In this document: one piece after another, positions 7,971 through 16,794 of the stretch
Position numbering within the stretch: position 1 is the first letter of the stretch
Layout: each line of letters opens with the position of its first letter
Assembly (NCBI RefSeq): GCF_004363245.1
Contig: NZ_SNYV01000004.1
Location: forward strand, 47,844 to 111,843
Source: Sphingobacterium yanglingense
GTDB lineage: Bacteria > Bacteroidota > Bacteroidia > Sphingobacteriales > Sphingobacteriaceae
Length of the DNA: 64,000 nt
Direction of reading: 5' to 3'
Notes under the pieces: model-generated
Told to the model about the DNA's origin: nothing
The model's input: only the letters and a program-made list of their open reading frames with translations
Databases searched by the model: none
Made by a program: the position numbers and the translations under genes

Positions 7971-8597
7971 TTATAACTGATAGGTATTGGAGAAATTGTC
8001 CTTTATTCGTTTATCGTGCGTAGCTATTAGCAGCGTAGCTCCATAGGTATTGGCTGTATCCAGTAAAAGCTCCAAGACATGTTGCGTATTGGTGTCATCC
8101 AGAGCGGCAGTAGGCTCATCGGCAACCAATATCTTTGGTCTATTGATCACAGCGCGAGCGATGGCTGCACGTTGCAATTGACCTCTGCTCAGCTGCGAAG
8201 GGTAACTGTTTGTTTTATCAAGCAGTTGCAACTTCTCCAATATTGCGGCTATGGCCTTCTTATCAATTGTTTTTTTTGCAAGATGTTGTGCCAATTCAAT
8301 ATTCTCTCCTATAGTCAGGTTTTTCAAAAGATGAGCTTCCTGAAAAATAAAGCCAATGTTAGCAGCACGAAACCTATCGAGTTGACTTTCGCCAAGTTGA
8401 TAGATATCCTGATTGTCTACGAATACTTTCCCACTAGTAGGGCGGGAAAGGCCACTCAATAAATGTAGTAAAGTCGTTTTTCCAGTGCCTGAGTCTCCTA
8501 ATAGAAGGGTATGCTGATGTTTTTCTATTTTGAAATCAGGAAACTGCAGTTCGTGCGACGGCAAATAGTTGAACTTAAGGTTTTCTGAACGTATCAT
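7971..8597 (-). CDS. ABC transporter ATP-binding protein (LolD/MacB type)
   Basis: A 208-residue stand-alone nucleotide-binding domain with Walker A (GDSGTGKTT), the signature LSRGQLQRAAIAR, Walker B plus catalytic Glu (ILVADEPTAALD) and the H-loop (IATHD). This is the LolD/MacB-like subclass that pairs with FtsX-type permeases and works through the periplasm rather than by moving substrate across the inner membrane directly. It is the first gene of the leftward three-gene operon; its stop is separated by 1 nt from the permease start. No Zur-like operator was recognised upstream. Confidence 0.92.
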   Translation of the reverse strand: MIRSENLKFNYLPSHELQFPDFKIEKHQHTLLLGDSGTGKTTLLHLLSGLSRPTSGKVFVDNQDIYQLGESQLDRFRAANIGFIFQEAHLLKNLTIGENIELAQHLAKKTIDKKAIAAILEKLQLLDKTNSYPSQLSRGQLQRAAIARAVINRPKILVADEPTAALDDTNTQHVLELLLDTANTYGATLLIATHDKRIKDNFSNTYQL

Positions 8598-8834
8598 GGA
8601 TAATGTATTCCTACGGTGTGAATTTTCAACCTTAAAGGTATCGGAAATTGGTTACAATAGAAAATCTTAATAAAATTATTACAGGATTAAGTCCTTTTCG
8701 CCTTAAAGAAAAATTAATGTATCTGAAATAAACGTCATGTTATTGGGGTTTATTGACTGTCTTTTTTCGCCTTATCGGACCTAGTTAACGATTTATTAAC
8801 AATAGGTTGAGGTAAAAGTAATTTGTCGGTAATA

Positions 8835-8862
8835 TTGAGTTAATATGCCCCTTATACTTTTG
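8835..8862 (+). promoter_or_regulatory. promoter of the TonB-dependent receptor gene
   Basis: TTG at 8835-8837 and TACTTTTG at 8855-8862 with a 17-nt spacer fit the Bacteroidota -33/-7 pattern (spacer slightly short). The -7 box is 23 nt before the TTG start codon at 8886. Confidence 0.6.
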
Positions 8863-8885
8863 TGTTAAATTAAAATTAATTCAAG

Positions 8886-11735
8886 TTGAAACTAAATTTA
8901 AACATTAAAAAGGCAGGTTTGCTAGTATTAGGTGTAGTAGCAGGCTCAGTTGTATTTGCACAAAAGACAGATCCGAAAGGAAATGCCTTAGTAAAGGAGT
9001 CCACTAAAAAGGATACTGTTAATACGTTGAATGCACAGCAGAAAACGAGTGCTTCAATCGCTGATGGGGTTTCAGCTTCGGTATTGGGTATCCGAGGACG
9101 GATCATCGACGTAGAGACGATGAAACCTATAGCGGGGGTAAGTGTATCATTGTCTGATAATAGCAAAGTTACATCAACCAATGCAAATGGAGAATTTATT
9201 ATCCCTGTTGACAAGAAGGGTGATTATAAAGTAGTAAGTAGTTATCTAGGGTACAATAAGGAGATCACGCCGGTAGTTTTGGAAGCAAAAAACTGGGAGA
9301 CTGTAAGTGTTGTGTTGGTAAGCGAGTCTTCGACACTAGATGAGGTTGTCGTGACACGTAGACGTGTGCAAGCGACTGAGTTCGCTTTATTGGAAGAACG
9401 TAAGAATTCTAATTTATTCGTAGAGAAAATCGGTGCACAGGAGCTGTCCCGTAAAGGAGTGTCTGATGCGGCTGGTGCTGTCAGTCAATTATCAGGAGTT
9501 TCCAGACAAGAAGGATCAACACAGGTTTACGTCCGGGGATTAGGGGATCGTTATATTTCTACATCGTTGAATGGTTTACCAATACCAGCAAGTGATCCTA
9601 ATCTGAAGAATATCGCTTTAGACATATTCACAACTGATGTAGTAGATTATGTTGGTGTGGATAAATCTTATAATTCTCCTTTGAATGGAGACTTCGGTGG
9701 AGCTACTGTAAATATTGGTTCTAAAGATTTTAAGGGAGATCGATTGTTTGAAGTTTCAGTAGGATCTTCTGTGAATTCTAATGCAATGAAACAATGGGGC
9801 GATTTCTATTTGCAGGATGGACCTAATTTCTTCGGTTATTCAAATTATAAAGCACCAGCAGATGTGCAAGGAAGCTATCATTTCAAAAATGGATGGGATC
9901 CTAAGAAGCAGACAGTGCTTCCAATGAATTTTGCTGTCAAAGCAGGAGACTCGTTTAAAGTTGGTTCTGAAGGAAGAATGAGTTTGTTTGGTATGGTGAA
10001 TTTTGCTAATGGTTATGGAGCTCGCGAAGGTGTGAACTCTAGCTTTAGTGCACAGGGAGCACCGTTGAAATCATTGAATCAATCGCAACAAAGCTACAGC
10101 GCCAATACAACAGGAATGTTGAACGCCAACTATCAAATTAATGCTAAGCATAAACTGACCTATAATTTCATGTATGTTAATGCGGGTAATCAATATAGGG
10201 ATGTGTTTACTGGATATATCAGAGATGCAGGGGTAGATGCTGAGAATTACAGAGGGACAATCAATCGTAGTACATTTTCATCTACGCAGTTGTTTATCAA
10301 TCAATTGTTAGGTAAGCACACCTTGACGGATAAAGTCGAATTGGATTGGGGATTGGCTTACAACAATGTAAAAGGAGATATGCCTGACCGTTTGCAGAGT
10401 ATGTATAGTACAACGACTAATGGTGATCACTATTTTATACGTGTCAATGCAGCTGATAACCACCGATATACTTATTACCTTAAGGAAAATGAACTAGCTG
10501 CTAACGTTGCAGCATCATACAAACTAGGCGATAATAGAGGTAAACTGACAGTAGGGTACAATGGAAGAATGAAAGAACGTTCTTTCGACGTAATGCAGTT
10601 GAACTTCAATATTCTAGACGGACAGCAGAGTACTACAAAGATGGATCCGAATAACCTGAACCAATATCTTGGTGCTGCTGGTTATGGTACATTTTATAAT
10701 ATTATAGGTTTAGCAGGGAATGCCTTTCAAAACTACAACGGTGACCAAGATATTCACGCAGGGTTTGCAACAATGGATTATAAATTGACAGATCGATTGA
10801 CGGGAGTATTGGGTGTACGCTACGAGAATATTAAACAATATGTCGATTTCTATAGTATCGAATATTCTAGAGGTAAAAATACGCTGAAGAAAAATGGCTT
10901 ATTGCCGAGCTTGAATCTAAAGTATGAGTTGAATGCTAAGAATAATCTACGCCTTGGTGCAAGTAAGACCTATACGTTACCTCAGTTTAAGGAAAGAGCA
11001 CGCTTCCCATATGAAGAGGTAACCCAGACATTTGTTGGTAACCAATATTTATATGCTTCGGACAACTATAATCTGGATTTGAAATGGGAGATGTTCCCTC
11101 GTGAAGGAGAGTTATATTCCGTTACTGCTTTTGGAAAATATATACAGAATCCTATTAATGAAATTGTGGTATCATCAACTTCCAATGATGTGTCGTATGC
11201 TAATACCGGTGATAAAGGATATGTATATGGTGTCGAAATAGAAGCGAAGAAATATCTGTTGGATTTAACAAATGATAAACTCTCGATCGGATTTAATACA
11301 GCTATCATGAAGACTGATCAAAAGTTTAATCCAGAAAAGGTATTTAAAGACACTGACGGCCTCATTAATATCGATCCAACAAGCACTTCTTCAAAATTTA
11401 CAGGAGCTTCTGATTTCATTGTTAATGCAGATCTATCTTATCTGAAAAACTTTGATGCTAAGCGAAATCTTTCTGCGACGATATTATATAATTATTACTC
11501 CGATAAGCTCAATGCAATTGGTACCGGAGGACGTGGTAATTTGGTGGATAAAGGCCTAGGTACATTGGATTTTGTGCTAAAGTCTAAGTTAACCAAACAT
11601 TTGGGGGTTGATTTGACGGCGCGTAATATCCTAAACCCATCTTTTGAAAGATGGCAACAAAATGAGACACCAGTGAAGGTGATGTCGTATAAAAGAGGAG
11701 CTACTTTTAGTTTGGGTGTGAACTATAAGTTTTAA
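8886..11735 (+). CDS. TonB-dependent receptor with CarboxypepD-like N-terminal domain
   Basis: 949 residues. The start codon is TTG: only this start gives the complete signal peptide MKLNLNIKKAGLLVLGVVAG...FAQ. A carboxypeptidase-regulatory-like domain (about 66-145, GIRGRIIDVETMKPIAGV) precedes the plug (about 150-290, with SQLSGVSRQEGSTQVYVRGLGDRY) and a 22-strand-type barrel that ends in an aromatic residue (GVNYKF). It imports an unknown ligand across the outer membrane using TonB energy. The next gene, 99 nt downstream, is a beta-helix lipoprotein that probably works with it as a surface partner, in the manner of SusD although unrelated in sequence. Confidence 0.93.
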   Translation: MKLNLNIKKAGLLVLGVVAGSVVFAQKTDPKGNALVKESTKKDTVNTLNAQQKTSASIADGVSASVLGIRGRIIDVETMKPIAGVSVSLSDNSKVTSTNANGEFIIPVDKKGDYKVVSSYLGYNKEITPVVLEAKNWETVSVVLVSESSTLDEVVVTRRRVQATEFALLEERKNSNLFVEKIGAQELSRKGVSDAAGAVSQLSGVSRQEGSTQVYVRGLGDRYISTSLNGLPIPASDPNLKNIALDIFTTDVVDYVGVDKSYNSPLNGDFGGATVNIGSKDFKGDRLFEVSVGSSVNSNAMKQWGDFYLQDGPNFFGYSNYKAPADVQGSYHFKNGWDPKKQTVLPMNFAVKAGDSFKVGSEGRMSLFGMVNFANGYGAREGVNSSFSAQGAPLKSLNQSQQSYSANTTGMLNANYQINAKHKLTYNFMYVNAGNQYRDVFTGYIRDAGVDAENYRGTINRSTFSSTQLFINQLLGKHTLTDKVELDWGLAYNNVKGDMPDRLQSMYSTTTNGDHYFIRVNAADNHRYTYYLKENELAANVAASYKLGDNRGKLTVGYNGRMKERSFDVMQLNFNILDGQQSTTKMDPNNLNQYLGAAGYGTFYNIIGLAGNAFQNYNGDQDIHAGFATMDYKLTDRLTGVLGVRYENIKQYVDFYSIEYSRGKNTLKKNGLLPSLNLKYELNAKNNLRLGASKTYTLPQFKERARFPYEEVTQTFVGNQYLYASDNYNLDLKWEMFPREGELYSVTAFGKYIQNPINEIVVSSTSNDVSYANTGDKGYVYGVEIEAKKYLLDLTNDKLSIGFNTAIMKTDQKFNPEKVFKDTDGLINIDPTSTSSKFTGASDFIVNADLSYLKNFDAKRNLSATILYNYYSDKLNAIGTGGRGNLVDKGLGTLDFVLKSKLTKHLGVDLTARNILNPSFERWQQNETPVKVMSYKRGATFSLGVNYKF

Positions 11736-11834
11736 TGGTTCTGTTAACAAAAATCTAATATAGAGTTAATTATAAATAAATGTTAAACATCTTTCTTTGT
11801 ACTATCGAAAGAAGAAAAAATTAAAATTAAAGAA

Positions 11835-13046
11835 ATGAAAAGATCTACTTCTACATTGTTAATGCTCGCTTTACTTGCGACTACTCCGATGGCTTTTACA
11901 GCTTGTAGCAAAAAAGACGATGCTACTGAAATTATCGATAACGATATTCGCACTAATCTACAAGGAGAAGTTAAAGATGGTCAAAATTTAGTACTGGAAA
12001 GTGGTACTTATAAATTGAACGGACCTTTAATTGTAAAAGCTGGTGGAAAATTAACAATAAAACCAGGTGTAATAGTAGAGGCAACACCATTTAAAGATGG
12101 TGAGGAGATCCGTTATATCGCAGTAGCTCAAGGTGGACAAATCTTAGCAGAGGGAACTAAAGAAAAGCCTATTGTTTTTACAGCAGCTAATAAAGTACAG
12201 CAGGCGTGGGGTGGAATTGTTCTTTGTGGAAAGGCCCCAATTAATAAAGGAAATACTGCAAATGCAGAGGTGTCTGGCTTACCATACGGTGGTACTGTTG
12301 CAAATGACAACTCTGGTATCTTGAAATATGCGCGTATAGAGTACTCTGGTTATTCTTATAATGCTGATAAAGAGTTTAACGGTCTTTCTATGTTTGGTGT
12401 AGGTAACGGTACTACGATCGAATACATTCAGGTTCACGAAGGCTCGGATGACGGTTTTGAGTGGTTCGGTGGTACAGTGAATACAAAATATTTGGTTGCA
12501 ACAGCGAATGAAGATGATCAATTTGACTGGACTGAAGGTTGGAATGGTACAAATGAAAATTGGTATGGAAAAGAAGCTGCTTCTAAAGGAAACAGAGGTA
12601 TAGAGGCAGATAACAATTCTAATAATCACTTAGCGAATCCTATTTCTAATCCAAAGATTAAAAACTTAACGTTGATAGGACGAGGTGGTGTTGGTGCAAC
12701 TGAACAACAATATGGAGCAGAGCCTCAGGCGATGAAGTTGCGTGTAGGTACTAAAGCAATCATTGACAATGTCGTATTGAGCAACTGGCAAGTTGGTTTT
12801 GACGTAGAACATAATGAAGGTATCGGCTATGTTGGAGATGGTACATTGAAAGTTACTAATGTGAAATTTGATAATGTGGTAAAGAAGTCGAAAGGAACAA
12901 AAACAGTTCCTGCTGGGTCTCCAGAAGGTACAAAAGGAGAGTCTGTTGATGTATCAGCAATCTATACAGAAAATACTAATGCTACAGGAGCTGGCGCTGG
13001 AACAGCAACTCCAGAGTGGGCTAAAGGTTGGACTGTTGGTTTGTAA
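11835..13046 (+). CDS. beta-helix lipoprotein paired with the TonB receptor
   Basis: 403 residues with a lipoprotein signal peptide ending FTAC (lipidated C24) followed by SKKDD. The rest has repeated short beta strands with Gly/Asn turns (for example KAGGKLTIKPGVIVEA, GGIVLCGKAPIN, GVGNGTTIEYIQVHEGSDDG), as in right-handed parallel beta-helix proteins. Acidic patches (SDDGFEWFGG, EDDQFDWTEG) could bind cation or ligand. It follows the TonB receptor and ends at a strong terminator, so the two genes form a transport unit. The ligand is unknown and I do not recognise a named family. Confidence 0.7.
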   Translation: MKRSTSTLLMLALLATTPMAFTACSKKDDATEIIDNDIRTNLQGEVKDGQNLVLESGTYKLNGPLIVKAGGKLTIKPGVIVEATPFKDGEEIRYIAVAQGGQILAEGTKEKPIVFTAANKVQQAWGGIVLCGKAPINKGNTANAEVSGLPYGGTVANDNSGILKYARIEYSGYSYNADKEFNGLSMFGVGNGTTIEYIQVHEGSDDGFEWFGGTVNTKYLVATANEDDQFDWTEGWNGTNENWYGKEAASKGNRGIEADNNSNNHLANPISNPKIKNLTLIGRGGVGATEQQYGAEPQAMKLRVGTKAIIDNVVLSNWQVGFDVEHNEGIGYVGDGTLKVTNVKFDNVVKKSKGTKTVPAGSPEGTKGESVDVSAIYTENTNATGAGAGTATPEWAKGWTVGL

Positions 13047-13065
13047 TCAATAGTTTCTAAATAGA

Positions 13066-13102
13066 TAGAAAAGGGCTAACTCGTAGAGTTAGCCCTTTTC
13101 TA
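13066..13102 (+). terminator. terminator after the receptor/lipoprotein pair
   Basis: A perfect 17-bp stem (13066-13082 with 13086-13102) and a 3-nt loop. The run of T lies within the right arm (CCCTTTTCTA), so termination may depend on the lower half of the stem. Confidence 0.85.
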
Positions 13103-13222
13103 TTATGGTCATCTGCAGTTTTTTAAATTAATCATTTATTAATGATGCGTTGACGATTAAAACATATGTTTTGCATTTATTGTGATTATAATACAATGGT
13201 TTTTACTAAAAATGACTTCAAT

Positions 13223-13861
13223 ATGAAAACACTTTGTTTGTTTATCTTCTGTTTACTATCTATTAGTCTCTCGGGGCAAGAAGCAAATCTCTTTATCAAT
13301 GCTTATAATCCGAGCAAAGAACAGATTGACAGCGCTACTACTTTTATTCCACTTAAAGATGAGAAGGTGGAGTACAGGGAATTATTACCTTATACCGGAG
13401 ACAAAGTTGAAGTTCATACGACTTTGAAGAGATGGTTTGTAGATAGTTTTCCAGGCATTCAGAATGTGATCCAAATCGATGATCCACACTTAGGGGCATT
13501 AGTGGGAAAGGCTGGTAGAAAATATAGCTTTAAATCAGGAGTTAATAATTCGAATTTTACTATGTTCTTTACTGTTTCGATTGATATCGGTGCCAGTACT
13601 GTGGATATGAGGATATATAACATATATGGTAGTGATAAGCGTAGAAATAATCTGCAGATGTATCTTGAAGCAACAAATTCCATGCTGAATGACGTTAATT
13701 TCGATCAGCATAGTTCCGTTGATAAGTTTGATCTGGACTTAACGAAATCCTATTTTGATTATATGAAAGGAAAGCGAGAAAAATATAACGGTAAAGTTTT
13801 GTATGCGATGGATCGAGAGATTAGGTCTGTTTTTGAGTCGGCGGAGAATGTATTGAAGTAG
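13223..13861 (+). CDS. exported DUF4468-like protein
   Basis: The ATG at 13223 is preferred over upstream starts because it gives a clean signal peptide (MKTLCLFIFCLLSISLSGQ); the mature protein has about 193 residues (212 in total). The N-terminal half (PYTGDKVEVHTTLKRWFVDS, then VIQIDDPHLGALVGKAG) resembles DUF4468, a TBP-like-fold domain common in secreted Bacteroidota proteins. Function is unknown. It stands alone, with a terminator before it and the long gene-free stretch after it. Confidence 0.7.
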   Translation: MKTLCLFIFCLLSISLSGQEANLFINAYNPSKEQIDSATTFIPLKDEKVEYRELLPYTGDKVEVHTTLKRWFVDSFPGIQNVIQIDDPHLGALVGKAGRKYSFKSGVNNSNFTMFFTVSIDIGASTVDMRIYNIYGSDKRRNNLQMYLEATNSMLNDVNFDQHSSVDKFDLDLTKSYFDYMKGKREKYNGKVLYAMDREIRSVFESAENVLK

Positions 13862-14588
13862 ACCTAATTGAAGAGAGAAGTTAATACTTATTAACGGTTA
13901 TAACTAAATTAGTTTACGGTATTGTGAAGTGGTACAATTTCAATATATATGCCTTAAACCCATAAACAGTTACAACGATATTGTACAGGTAGTGATGGAT
14001 GCTTCATAGCCGTTTTATGAATAGGTAATACTTCTCTGTTTCCAGTAAAAAGTACTATTCTACAATGTTTGAGTTGTTCTCAAAGCGTTACAAGTTGACA
14101 ATAGTTGTACACAACTATAAGATAAATTCTTGCTAGTTTGCGCTCTCGCTACGTAACATGCGTTTAACGAAATAGTAGTTTATCTTGGGTGACAGTGAAT
14201 GTCTGCTGTGGTTAATTCAGAGTGCGATTGACTGTGTTCAGTTTCTGCTAGTCTAGTACCGATAAACCAGAAAGTGAGAATAGTTAGTGATAAAAACATG
14301 ATTCTGGCTCCAATAGCTACGTAGCAATCATGGAAATCACTCTATAGACATCAGACACGGGTATGAACTTGTAACAGACTTAGACTAAACTCTCAATTAC
14401 TGCTGTTGGTTTCTGATCTTTTTGGTTCAGTTTGCGTTCGACTTGTACAAGAACGTATCCATGTTACGTAGCAATAGGTGCTCTTTTATATTTACTTTTA
14501 GGGTAGAAGTAATGATTTTAACAGTGCTATATTAGTCTATAGAGCATTTTACAGGCTGATCTATTAATAATATAGAATTATTAATCAA

Positions 14589-14635
14589 AAGTCCCCTCAA
14601 CTCGCCTGAAGTCCGCTCAAGTCCCCTCAACTCCG
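14589..14635. repeat. 10-bp periodic repeat block
   Basis: About four and a half units of a degenerate decamer in tandem: GTCCCCTCAA, CTCGCCTGAA, GTCCGCTCAA, GTCCCCTCAA, CTCCG. The 15-mer AAGTCCCCTCAACTC occurs exactly at 14589-14603 and 14619-14633, 30 bp apart. Confidence 0.85.
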
Positions 14636-14640
14636 TTATA

Positions 14641-14736
14641 GATTCGACTATGCTTCGATAACGCTCCGTACCATCCTCGGGATTGCTTCGGGGCTGCTTC
14701 GACTATCCTTTGGTAATTCTTCGACTATCCTTTGTC
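14641..14736. repeat. TTCGACTAT repeat block
   Basis: The 16-mer CTTCGACTATCCTTTG occurs exactly at 14697-14712 and 14719-14734 (22-bp period), with a related TTCGACTATGCTTCG at 14643 and several GCTTCG words between. The block directly follows the decamer block. Confidence 0.8.
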
Positions 14737-14914
14737 CCCAAGGCAAACGGTGCTCGAACAATGGGCGAACAACAGGCGAGGATGTCCCAAGAGAGTCTCC
14801 AACCTGTTTCCTACCTCTCTTGAATAGGCATGCAAGGGCACTGGAGGGATCGTAGACGCGCGTACATAAGGAAATGCTATGGATTATACTTTCGAACTTT
14901 AACGATCAAAGCGA

Positions 14915-16108
14915 CTATCTCGGTTTGTAATGATACACGATCTCATATTTCTCGTGTTTGTACTTATCGGCTACTTCGCCAATATTTAGATTCTGTCCCT
15001 GGGGTGTAGGTTCGCAGATGGAAAAATACTGTCCCTCATATGCTATGGATTCACCGATTTTCTGTTCGAACTGTACGGCCATAGTTATGTGGGTAGGGTA
15101 TAATATGGCAATCATAGGAAGATTATAGATCTCTTTGATCAAGAAAAAGAACAAAGCCGCCCTGTCGTCACAGTCGCTGTAATTATTCATTAGTGTCTGT
15201 TCGGGAGACAAGCGTTTTTCTATACCAAAATTGATGTCATCATTCTCGTATAAAAAGGCATATCTGGTAAAGCGCATGAGGTAGTCAACACCCCCTTTTG
15301 TATCCATTCCCTTGATATTTTCCTTTAACACTGGGATTAGAGATTGATAGGTCACCTGAGTGAGCGGAATATTAAAATAGGTTTCGAAATCTACTCCAGG
15401 ATAGTTTTTAAAAATTCCGGCTACGTGGTCATTTACTTTGATGTCAAATTCATAGACTTTGTCCTGGTATTGAAAGTTGACATTCTTGACCGCGTAGGAC
15501 TCATCTTTAAATTCGGGCATTTGCGCAATTTTGTAGCTGAAATCACCATCTGCTCCAGGGACGCTGATGGCTACGGGACGATAGACATCAGAGCGTCTGA
15601 ATAATTTGCCATAATCATGATAGTTAAGACAGGTAAATTGTTGTCCATCGATGATAAAAAAGGGGATATCGGAGATGTCTTCTTTGTTCTTGATATAAAA
15701 TATCACCTGGTCATCACCGACAGCTAGACGTGCATCGTAACCAGACTTGTTCATCAGGTACCATTTGTAGAGTGTATAGCGGTGGTAGTTCTCAGCTTTA
15801 GGGCTTATCGATTCCGATACACGGCGGACAAGTTGGTAATAAAGCCAATCATTAAGACTGTTCTCCGCTTTAAATGCTTTTAATTGTTCTATAAGCGGTG
15901 TATATTCTTTTGACTCAATGTCGTTGTAAAAGGTAAGAATAGATCGCTCATCGGTTTTCCCTTGGATTTGAATCTGAGGGGTATGAGATCTGTTGAAGAC
16001 AAATGGCTTTTTAAAAAAGTCGATGGTATCCAGTTGCTGGGCCCACAGGGAAGCCGTATAGGTCAAACCTATACAGAGTAAGAGGATATATCGAATCGAA
16101 AGTCTCAT
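14915..16108 (-). CDS. secreted transglutaminase-like protein
   Basis: 397 residues with a signal peptide (about 1-24, ending SLWA). The C-terminal part has the pattern of transglutaminase-like cysteine proteases: an RFTRYAFLYENDDINFG strand, then SDCDDRAALFFFLIKE with the putative nucleophile C313, H340 in PTHIT, and FSICEPT (E366 in the place where these proteins usually carry Asp). The N-terminal 270 residues are beta-rich with no recognised domain. Cytochrome-like or lipid sites are absent. It is probably periplasmic; the substrate is unknown. It stands alone, transcribed toward the repeat-bearing gene-free region. Confidence 0.6.
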   Translation of the reverse strand: MRLSIRYILLLCIGLTYTASLWAQQLDTIDFFKKPFVFNRSHTPQIQIQGKTDERSILTFYNDIESKEYTPLIEQLKAFKAENSLNDWLYYQLVRRVSESISPKAENYHRYTLYKWYLMNKSGYDARLAVGDDQVIFYIKNKEDISDIPFFIIDGQQFTCLNYHDYGKLFRRSDVYRPVAISVPGADGDFSYKIAQMPEFKDESYAVKNVNFQYQDKVYEFDIKVNDHVAGIFKNYPGVDFETYFNIPLTQVTYQSLIPVLKENIKGMDTKGGVDYLMRFTRYAFLYENDDINFGIEKRLSPEQTLMNNYSDCDDRAALFFFLIKEIYNLPMIAILYPTHITMAVQFEQKIGESIAYEGQYFSICEPTPQGQNLNIGEVADKYKHEKYEIVYHYKPR

Positions 16109-16210
16109 TTTATTAACATAAGCTTAATATAAAGTTAATAAAAAAATAATGTTATTTTTCTTATCTTGACTTATTTAGGTCTAAGAGTTGGTGGGTCATT
16201 TATGTTTTGT

Positions 16211-16762
16211 ATGAGAAAGATTGTTCTATTTATGCTGTTTAGCATAAGCGTTATTTGGGCGAATGCCCAGCATTCTAAAGCTTTTATGGAAGCTTTTAAG
16301 CCACATCTGGGCAAATATTATGAAGGGACTATCGTTGCTGGAGGAAAAGAAGGGGACGGTTTTACCGGAGAGCGTCTATTGATGCAGGTGATAAGCTGGG
16401 ATGAACGGGAGGTAAAGGTTCCTTTTTATGTCGGAGAGGATAAGTCCCGTACCTGGATCTTTAGTTGGAGCAATAATCGTGTAGAGCTGAAGCATGATCA
16501 CAGAAAGCCAGACGGTACAGCAGATAAGGTGACTTTTTATGGAGGGACAGCCACCAATGAGGGGCTGCCGAATATGCAGATGTTTCCTGCCGATGCGGAG
16601 ACAGAGCAACTTATCGATTATGCGGCCTATAATGTATGGTGGGTGACTATTGATGCGCATAAATTTACATATAACCTAAGAAGAATCGGATCAGACCGAC
16701 TGTTTTCGGTGGAGTTTGATCTTACAAAACCTATTGTGTCGAATTTCAAACCTTGGAGGTAG
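16211..16762 (+). CDS. exported protein of unknown function
   Basis: The start at 16211 gives a signal peptide MRKIVLFMLFSISVIWANA followed by a mature part of about 164 residues; an ATG at 16202 is also possible. The mature protein is rich in beta strands and aromatic residues (KVPFYVGEDKSRTWIFSW, AAYNVWWVTIDAHKFTYNLRR), suggesting a small lipocalin-like or beta-sandwich protein. I do not recognise the family. It lies 32 nt upstream of dnaX on the same strand, but dnaX has its own promoter in between. The divergent gene is the transglutaminase-like protein. Confidence 0.65.
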   Translation: MRKIVLFMLFSISVIWANAQHSKAFMEAFKPHLGKYYEGTIVAGGKEGDGFTGERLLMQVISWDEREVKVPFYVGEDKSRTWIFSWSNNRVELKHDHRKPDGTADKVTFYGGTATNEGLPNMQMFPADAETEQLIDYAAYNVWWVTIDAHKFTYNLRRIGSDRLFSVEFDLTKPIVSNFKPWR

Positions 16763-16781
16763 GTTTTTGATTCTAATTCCA

Positions 16782-16789
16782 TATCTTTG
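16782..16789 (+). promoter_or_regulatory. -7 box (TATCTTTG) directly before dnaX
   Basis: TATCTTTG fits TAnnTTTG and is followed by CAGGG and then the dnaX ATG at 16795. With a start point about 5-7 nt after the box, the dnaX message would be leaderless or nearly so. Confidence 0.6.
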
Positions 16790-16794
16790 CAGGG

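Larger units (their letters stand above)
13862..14914. other. 1.05-kb stretch without genes, with short repeats
   Basis: No open frame of useful length exists on either strand. The left two thirds (to about 14580) are AT-rich and contain three partly matching motifs around TACGTA (14149-14158 CTACGTAACA, 14316-14326 GCTACGTAGCA, 14464-14474 TTACGTAGCAA) and inverted repeats such as ATAGTTGT-AC-ACAACTAT (14101-14118) and AAGATAAA/TTTATCTT. The right third (14589-14880) is richer in G+C and carries two direct-repeat blocks, listed separately. It may be a decayed element, a non-coding RNA locus or a dispersed intergenic repeat; the sequence does not decide. Confidence 0.6.

Noticed and set aside
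14589..14736. Possible CRISPR array
   Set aside because: The repeats are only 10-16 bp, in direct contact or with a 22-bp period, vary in sequence and lack spacers of constant size; no cas genes are present.
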